Positions 13,285 to 16,794 of a DNA stretch of 16,794 nucleotides are shown here, one piece after another. A program made the position numbers and the translations under genes. Origin of the DNA: Gemmatimonadales bacterium (GTDB lineage Bacteria; Gemmatimonadota; Gemmatimonadetes; Gemmatimonadales; GWC2-71-9); NCBI GenBank assembly GCA_025929805.1, contig JAICPP010000046.1, positions 1 through 16,794 on the forward strand, written 5' to 3'. The number at the start of each line of letters is the position of its first letter. Positions within the stretch are counted from its first letter, which is position 1. The notes below the pieces were generated by a model. It saw only the letters and a program-made list of their open reading frames with translations. It was not told the DNA's origin and did not search any database.

Positions 13285-14604
13285 CTACGGAATCACGGTC
13301 GCATGAACCCCTACCACCACATCCACGAAGTCCGGCTCGCCTGCTGCGCCGGGGTTCTCGCCATCCTCGAAGTTGATGACCCAGTCGGGGAAAGTGCCCG
13401 TGAAGGTTGCGGCAGGAGGCCCTAAGGGAGGGGCGCCGTTGTTGGGGATGCCCTGCACGAACCGGATCACTACCTGCGAGCCCGCCTCATAGACGATCAG
13501 CTCGTCCAGAGGGCCGCCAAAGATTCCGAGCTCTCTACCCTCGACCTCCGAGCATACTGCCAGGAACACCTGGTCCGAGATGGGGGGCGGAGTGACGACT
13601 CGCTGCTTCCGCAGGTCACAGTTGATGTCGAGCAACTTGAGCTTCATGGTGGACCGGACGGGGACGTTGAAGGCGCAGTCCACCACGACTGCGTCAGCGA
13701 GATTCTTGTTGATGCAGCCCTCCGCCCCCGCCACCGGTGGAGTGACGGTAATCGTCTGGGTCTCGACGTCGGTGGCACCTTCGTTGTCGGTCACGGTGAG
13801 CGTGACAGTAAAGTTCGTCGGAACGGTAATGGCGTAGGTATGCAACGGATTCATCACATCGGCAGTACCGAAGTCGCCGAAGGTCCAGGCGTAGGTCACG
13901 ATAGTACCAGGGGCCGGGTCGGTGCTGGTGCTGCTGAAGGTGCAGGCCGCTCCTGAACAGCTATGGGTGAAGCCCGCCGTTGGTGGCGTGTTGACCAGGG
14001 GAGGCGCGATGGTGATGGGGCTGGTCTTGGTGTGGCTCGAGCCCTCGGCATCCCGTACGGTCAGGCTGACGTTGAAGGTTCCGACAGTGGTATAGGTGAA
14101 CGATGCGTTCGCGGTAGTCGCGTCGGGAGTGCCATTACCATCGAAGTCCCAGCTCCACTCCGTCACCGCTACATCATCTGTGCTGGTGCTGGCGAAGTCA
14201 CATGCCACCCCGATGGTGCAGGGCGGAACCACAAAGTTCGCCACCGGCGCGCTGTTGCCGATGGTGATGGTGCTGGTCTTTGCGTGGCTCAGGCCTTGAG
14301 CATCCCGCACCGTCAGGCTGACGCTGAAGTCCCCGGCAGTGGTATAGGTATACGAGGCGTTGGCCGTGTTGGCGTCCGCAGTACCATCGCCGTTGAAATC
14401 CCAGCTCCACTCCGTTACGGCCACATCGTCAGTGCTGGTGCTGGTAAAATCACAGGCCAGGTTGAGGGCGCATGGCGGCAGAGCAAAGTTCGCCACTGGG
14501 GCGGTATTCTCGGATGGGGGAGTGCCGGCGCCATCACTACAGGCTAAGGCCAGGACCAGCGTTCCAGTTACGGCGGCGAGCACACCGATTGATCGCATAA
14601 TCAT
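13285..14604 (-). CDS. Lipoprotein with three PKD domains
   Basis: This 439-residue protein begins with a lipoprotein signal (MIMRSIGVLAAVTGTLVLALAC, in two parts: a short N-region and hydrophobic core, then lipobox LALAC with Cys22). Three PKD domains follow at about 33-116, 117-204 and 205-290. Domains 1 and 2 are near copies (both with VTEWSWDF and ASxTYTT), while domain 3 is diverged (VTYAWTFGDFG). Each has two cysteines at its start (PPCALNLACDF, PPCTIGVACDF, SCSGAACTF), probably a disulfide. Residues about 291-439 form a C-terminal domain I do not recognise, with four more cysteines. PKD domains are extracellular beta-sandwiches used in binding. The protein is probably surface or periplasmic; its partner is unknown. 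ATGs at 14604 and 14598 are equally possible starts. Confidence 0.88.
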   Translation of the reverse strand: MIMRSIGVLAAVTGTLVLALACSDGAGTPPSENTAPVANFALPPCALNLACDFTSTSTDDVAVTEWSWDFNGDGTADANTANASYTYTTAGDFSVSLTVRDAQGLSHAKTSTITIGNSAPVANFVVPPCTIGVACDFASTSTDDVAVTEWSWDFDGNGTPDATTANASFTYTTVGTFNVSLTVRDAEGSSHTKTSPITIAPPLVNTPPTAGFTHSCSGAACTFSSTSTDPAPGTIVTYAWTFGDFGTADVMNPLHTYAITVPTNFTVTLTVTDNEGATDVETQTITVTPPVAGAEGCINKNLADAVVVDCAFNVPVRSTMKLKLLDINCDLRKQRVVTPPPISDQVFLAVCSEVEGRELGIFGGPLDELIVYEAGSQVVIRFVQGIPNNGAPPLGPPAATFTGTFPDWVINFEDGENPGAAGEPDFVDVVVGVHATVIP

Positions 14605-14844
14605 CTCAGCCAGGATCAGAAGTGCGTAGGGAGCAGACGGAGTTGCCGCGTGGCGCGTGACCGCGCACCACTTGTGAGTCCCGCTGCATGCGCCAGAGCC
14701 GTGCCAGTTGCAGGCGATCTTTCGCGCATCCCGGATCCCCTTCGTAAAGGCTTGGTTTTTAAGGGCTTATGCCGCTGATCCATGGAAGCAGCATACCTGT
14801 GCGACAAGCCTACACCTGTGGCGACGGCCAGCGGCGCGGTCCCC
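14605..14844 (-). promoter_or_regulatory. Structured spacer and leader before the PKD gene
   Basis: This 240-bp spacer has no convincing gene. On the minus strand it can form hairpins in series: CCTT-TACG-AAGG, GCGA-AAGA-TCGC, CTGCA...TGCAG and GTGG..GCGCG/CGCGCCAC. They are followed by the PKD start. An A-rich stretch (CCTTAAAAACC) precedes them. It matches no riboswitch class I can identify by eye. Confidence 0.3.
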
Positions 14845-15369
14845 CTAGCGGCCGGTCCAGCGTCGGGTACCGAGCACCTCGTCGATCCTGCTTTCCAGGA
14901 CTCTCAGCGCCCTGGGCGCGCTTCCGCAGCCATGGTCGTGCTCGATGCGCTTGGTGCGGCCGCCAGAGCTCACCGAAGTGATCACTGTGGGCGCATCCGG
15001 TACGTAGCGGCCGCAGACCAGCTCATCGGGCCGGTAACGGCTGGGGAACCGGAAGTATCCGGCCGCTTCCAACTCTGCCAGCAGCGCATCTACCCGCGAC
15101 CTGGGGATACTGGCGGTCTCGGTTCCCCGCCGGCGGACTTCTTCCCTCCCTTCGTAGGTCACCAAACCTTCCGGAGTTATCGATACCGCATACACCGGAC
15201 AGCGGGCGGCGCATGGGCTGCGGTAGAGCGTCACCGCGAAGGGCGGCGTGCCTGACGCTGTGACCGAGCTGTCCGGAGCCGGCGGTGCTTGGCTCCTCGG
15301 TGCCCACGCTGAGCACGCCACAATCAGAGAGGCATAAAGTGTCCGCGGCATGGGATCCATGTCCGGCAT
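14845..15369 (-). CDS. DUF6438-type lipoprotein
   Basis: This 174-residue protein has a short export signal. From Met7 (MPRTLYASLIVAC) it reaches a lipobox IVAC, so the start may be the ATG at 15351 rather than 15369. The mature domain (about 43-170) carries the pattern I associate with DUF6438: VTLYRSPCAARCPVYAVSI, then GLVTYEG, and a helix SRVDALLAELEAAGYFRF. These are followed by VCGRYVPDAPTVITSV, RIEHDHGCG and a final LESRIDEVLGTRRW. Two cysteine pairs (CAARC and later C/C) suggest structural disulfides. The function of the family is unknown. It begins 3 bp after the PQQ dehydrogenase stop and is therefore co-translated with it. No terminator is clear after its stop. Confidence 0.82.
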   Translation of the reverse strand: MPDMDPMPRTLYASLIVACSAWAPRSQAPPAPDSSVTASGTPPFAVTLYRSPCAARCPVYAVSITPEGLVTYEGREEVRRRGTETASIPRSRVDALLAELEAAGYFRFPSRYRPDELVCGRYVPDAPTVITSVSSGGRTKRIEHDHGCGSAPRALRVLESRIDEVLGTRRWTGR

Positions 15370-15372
15370 GGG

Positions 15373-16647
15373 TCAGCGGCGCGGCACGACCTTCCAGAGC
15401 TCCCCGTTCTCCTGGTCGGTGACGAGGTACAACGCTCCATCGGGGCCTTGCCGAACGTCGCGCACCCGCTGGCGCCGCTCGGCGAGCAGATGCTCTTCCC
15501 CGGTGACCTTGTTGTCCTTCAACTCGAGGCGAACCAGCCTCATCTCCCGAAGAGCGCCGACGAACAGACTGCCCTTCCATCCCGGGAAGGCGTCGCCGGT
15601 ATAGAACTGCATTCCTGAGGGTGCGATGACCGGATCCCAGTAATACACCGGCTGCTCGTAGCCTTCCCGTGCCGTCACCGCGCCAGAGATGGCGGTTCCG
15701 GCATACTCCTCGCCATAAGCCACTAGAGGCCAACCGTAATTCATCCCCTTCCCCACCCGGTTCAACTCGTCTCCACCATTGGTCCCATGCTCCACGTCCC
15801 AGAGCTGCCATTCGGGATCGAATCCCGCCGCCTGGATGTTGCGGTGACCCAGACTCCAGATCTCCGGCAGCGCGTTGGCTTGTCCCACGAAGGGATTGTC
15901 TTTGGGTGCGGCACCATCGGGAGTGATCCGCAGAATCTTGCCCATGTGACTGTCGAGCCGCTGTGCCTGCGCCCGCATCGGCTTGTCCGACCTCTCCCCC
16001 AGCGTGACGTACAGCATGCCCTCGCGGTCGAAGAAGAGCCGCGACCCATAGTGTTTGTCGCCATCGTAAATCGGCTTGGCCCGGAAGATTACCTTCACCT
16101 GATCGAGGCGCTGGTGATCGGGTGACAGGACGCCACGGGCTACGCTGGTCGCATTGCCCCCCTGTCTCGGCTCGGAATAGCTCCAGAAGATGGTACGGTC
16201 AGAGTCGAAGCCGGGGCTCAGGGCCACGTCGAGCAACCCTCCCTGGCCCCGGGCATCCACTTTGGGCACCCCTGCGATCGGCTGGCCCAGCTTGCCGGCT
16301 GCGGAGACTACCCGCATGCGGCCCGGCTTCTCGGTAACGAGCAGATTGCCGTCGGGGAGCGGCTCCACCGCCCAGGGATGCTCCAGGTTCTTCGTGAGCA
16401 CCACAACCTGGTAGGCGACGTTCGACTTGACTCCGCAAGCGCGGGTTTGGCCCGGAAATGCCGGACGCTGGTTCGCCGCGTTGGGGTCGCGAGTCTCGAG
16501 CGGCGGGCAGGTGGCGGCACTCCCTGAAGCCGTATCACTGGAGCCCTGGGATCGGGCGCTGGCTGCCAGGTTTCTGGAATCTCCAGTGCACCCAGTGACG
16601 GCTGCCGCAAGGGAAAGGATGGTAATGATAGCAAGACGGTTAGTCAT
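15373..16647 (-). CDS. PQQ-dependent aldose/sugar dehydrogenase lipoprotein
   Basis: This 424-residue protein has a lipoprotein signal ending in the lipobox VTGC (Cys20), then a low-complexity linker to about residue 75. The six-bladed propeller follows, with HPWAVEPLPDGNLLVTEKPGRM, GQGGLLDVALSPGF, KHYGSRLFF, WSLGHRNIQ, VEHGTNGGDELN and GMNYGWP. By comparison with soluble glucose dehydrogenase and E. coli YliI, His199 in KHYGSRL is the expected catalytic base and Arg269 in GHRN contacts PQQ. It would oxidise aldoses at the cell surface or in the periplasm, passing electrons to an acceptor not seen here. The ATG has GAGGAA upstream. The DUF6438 lipoprotein follows 3 bp later. PQQ synthesis genes are absent from the window. 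The upstream 16648-16794 stretch shows no clear promoter. Confidence 0.9.
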   Translation of the reverse strand: MTNRLAIITILSLAAAVTGCTGDSRNLAASARSQGSSDTASGSAATCPPLETRDPNAANQRPAFPGQTRACGVKSNVAYQVVVLTKNLEHPWAVEPLPDGNLLVTEKPGRMRVVSAAGKLGQPIAGVPKVDARGQGGLLDVALSPGFDSDRTIFWSYSEPRQGGNATSVARGVLSPDHQRLDQVKVIFRAKPIYDGDKHYGSRLFFDREGMLYVTLGERSDKPMRAQAQRLDSHMGKILRITPDGAAPKDNPFVGQANALPEIWSLGHRNIQAAGFDPEWQLWDVEHGTNGGDELNRVGKGMNYGWPLVAYGEEYAGTAISGAVTAREGYEQPVYYWDPVIAPSGMQFYTGDAFPGWKGSLFVGALREMRLVRLELKDNKVTGEEHLLAERRQRVRDVRQGPDGALYLVTDQENGELWKVVPRR

Positions 16648-16794
16648 GGTTCCTCTGAAGAAGCGTGTACGTGGTGATCAGACAATTCCTGACGGTCCCC
16701 TCGGTCGACCCGTTCGGTTCGGCTCGACATTCTCCCTACACACGATTACGGCAGCACCCCACCATTCGATGTAAGAAACCTACTGGGTCCACTC

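Noticed and set aside
14616..14807. 63-codon minus-strand frame in the spacer before the PKD gene
   Set aside because: No good ribosome site, basic low-information sequence and a better explanation as a structured leader. I kept the region as a spacer feature instead.
15023..15811. Minus-strand frame overlapping the PQQ dehydrogenase and the DUF6438 gene
   Set aside because: It is in another frame of two recognised proteins and its composition is Arg/Gly-rich shadow sequence.
1..16794. CRISPR arrays, insertion sequences and long direct repeats
   Set aside because: No regularly spaced repeat, transposase or terminal inverted repeat was found. The only sizeable repeat is the PKD domain duplication.

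Overview
This is a high-GC bacterial chromosome segment. A TonB-ExbB-ExbD-ExbD set, PAS and HAMP histidine kinases, PKD and PQQ-dehydrogenase lipoproteins and frequent GTG starts suggest a diderm, probably of the Gemmatimonadota type. That placement is an inference from gene style, not from a marker gene. I see no mobile element, CRISPR array or phage gene.

Left part, minus strand. Reading right to left, tonB, exbB, exbD and a second exbD cut by the window edge (2038-1) form an energy-transducing inner-membrane complex. Upstream of it lies a tightly packed block from 7477 down to 2239: an Mn-type superoxide dismutase, an AhpE/Bcp-like peroxiredoxin, an NTF2/SnoaL-like lipoprotein, a soluble GAF-like/PAS histidine kinase, an OmpR/PhoB response regulator and a membrane HAMP histidine kinase. 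Every junction is a short overlap or at most 12 bp, so the block reads as one operon joining superoxide and peroxide removal to a kinase-regulator-kinase circuit. Two of its genes seem to begin with CTG inside a CTGA stop/start overlap.

Middle part. A DinB/maleylpyruvate-isomerase-like protein (plus strand, 7600) diverges from the sod operon. It is followed by an orphan mreB with an extra N-terminal segment and a strong intrinsic terminator, then by a six-helix DUF1206 membrane protein. That gene converges with, and overlaps, a flippase-like (LPG synthase TM) membrane protein. The flippase gene is divergent from an XRE-cupin regulator across an 88-bp AT-rich promoter region.

Right part, minus strand. 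There is a stand-alone CheY-like receiver, a tRNA-Ala(UGC) with the G3:U70 identity pair, a perfect 16-bp hairpin, a lipoprotein with three PKD domains behind a structured 5' leader of about 240 nt, and a two-gene unit encoding a PQQ-dependent aldose dehydrogenase lipoprotein and a DUF6438 lipoprotein.

Most of these are recognisable families. The parts that look least described are the six-gene oxidative-stress/signalling operon with its CTG starts, the leader elements of sod and of the PKD gene, and the extended orphan MreB.
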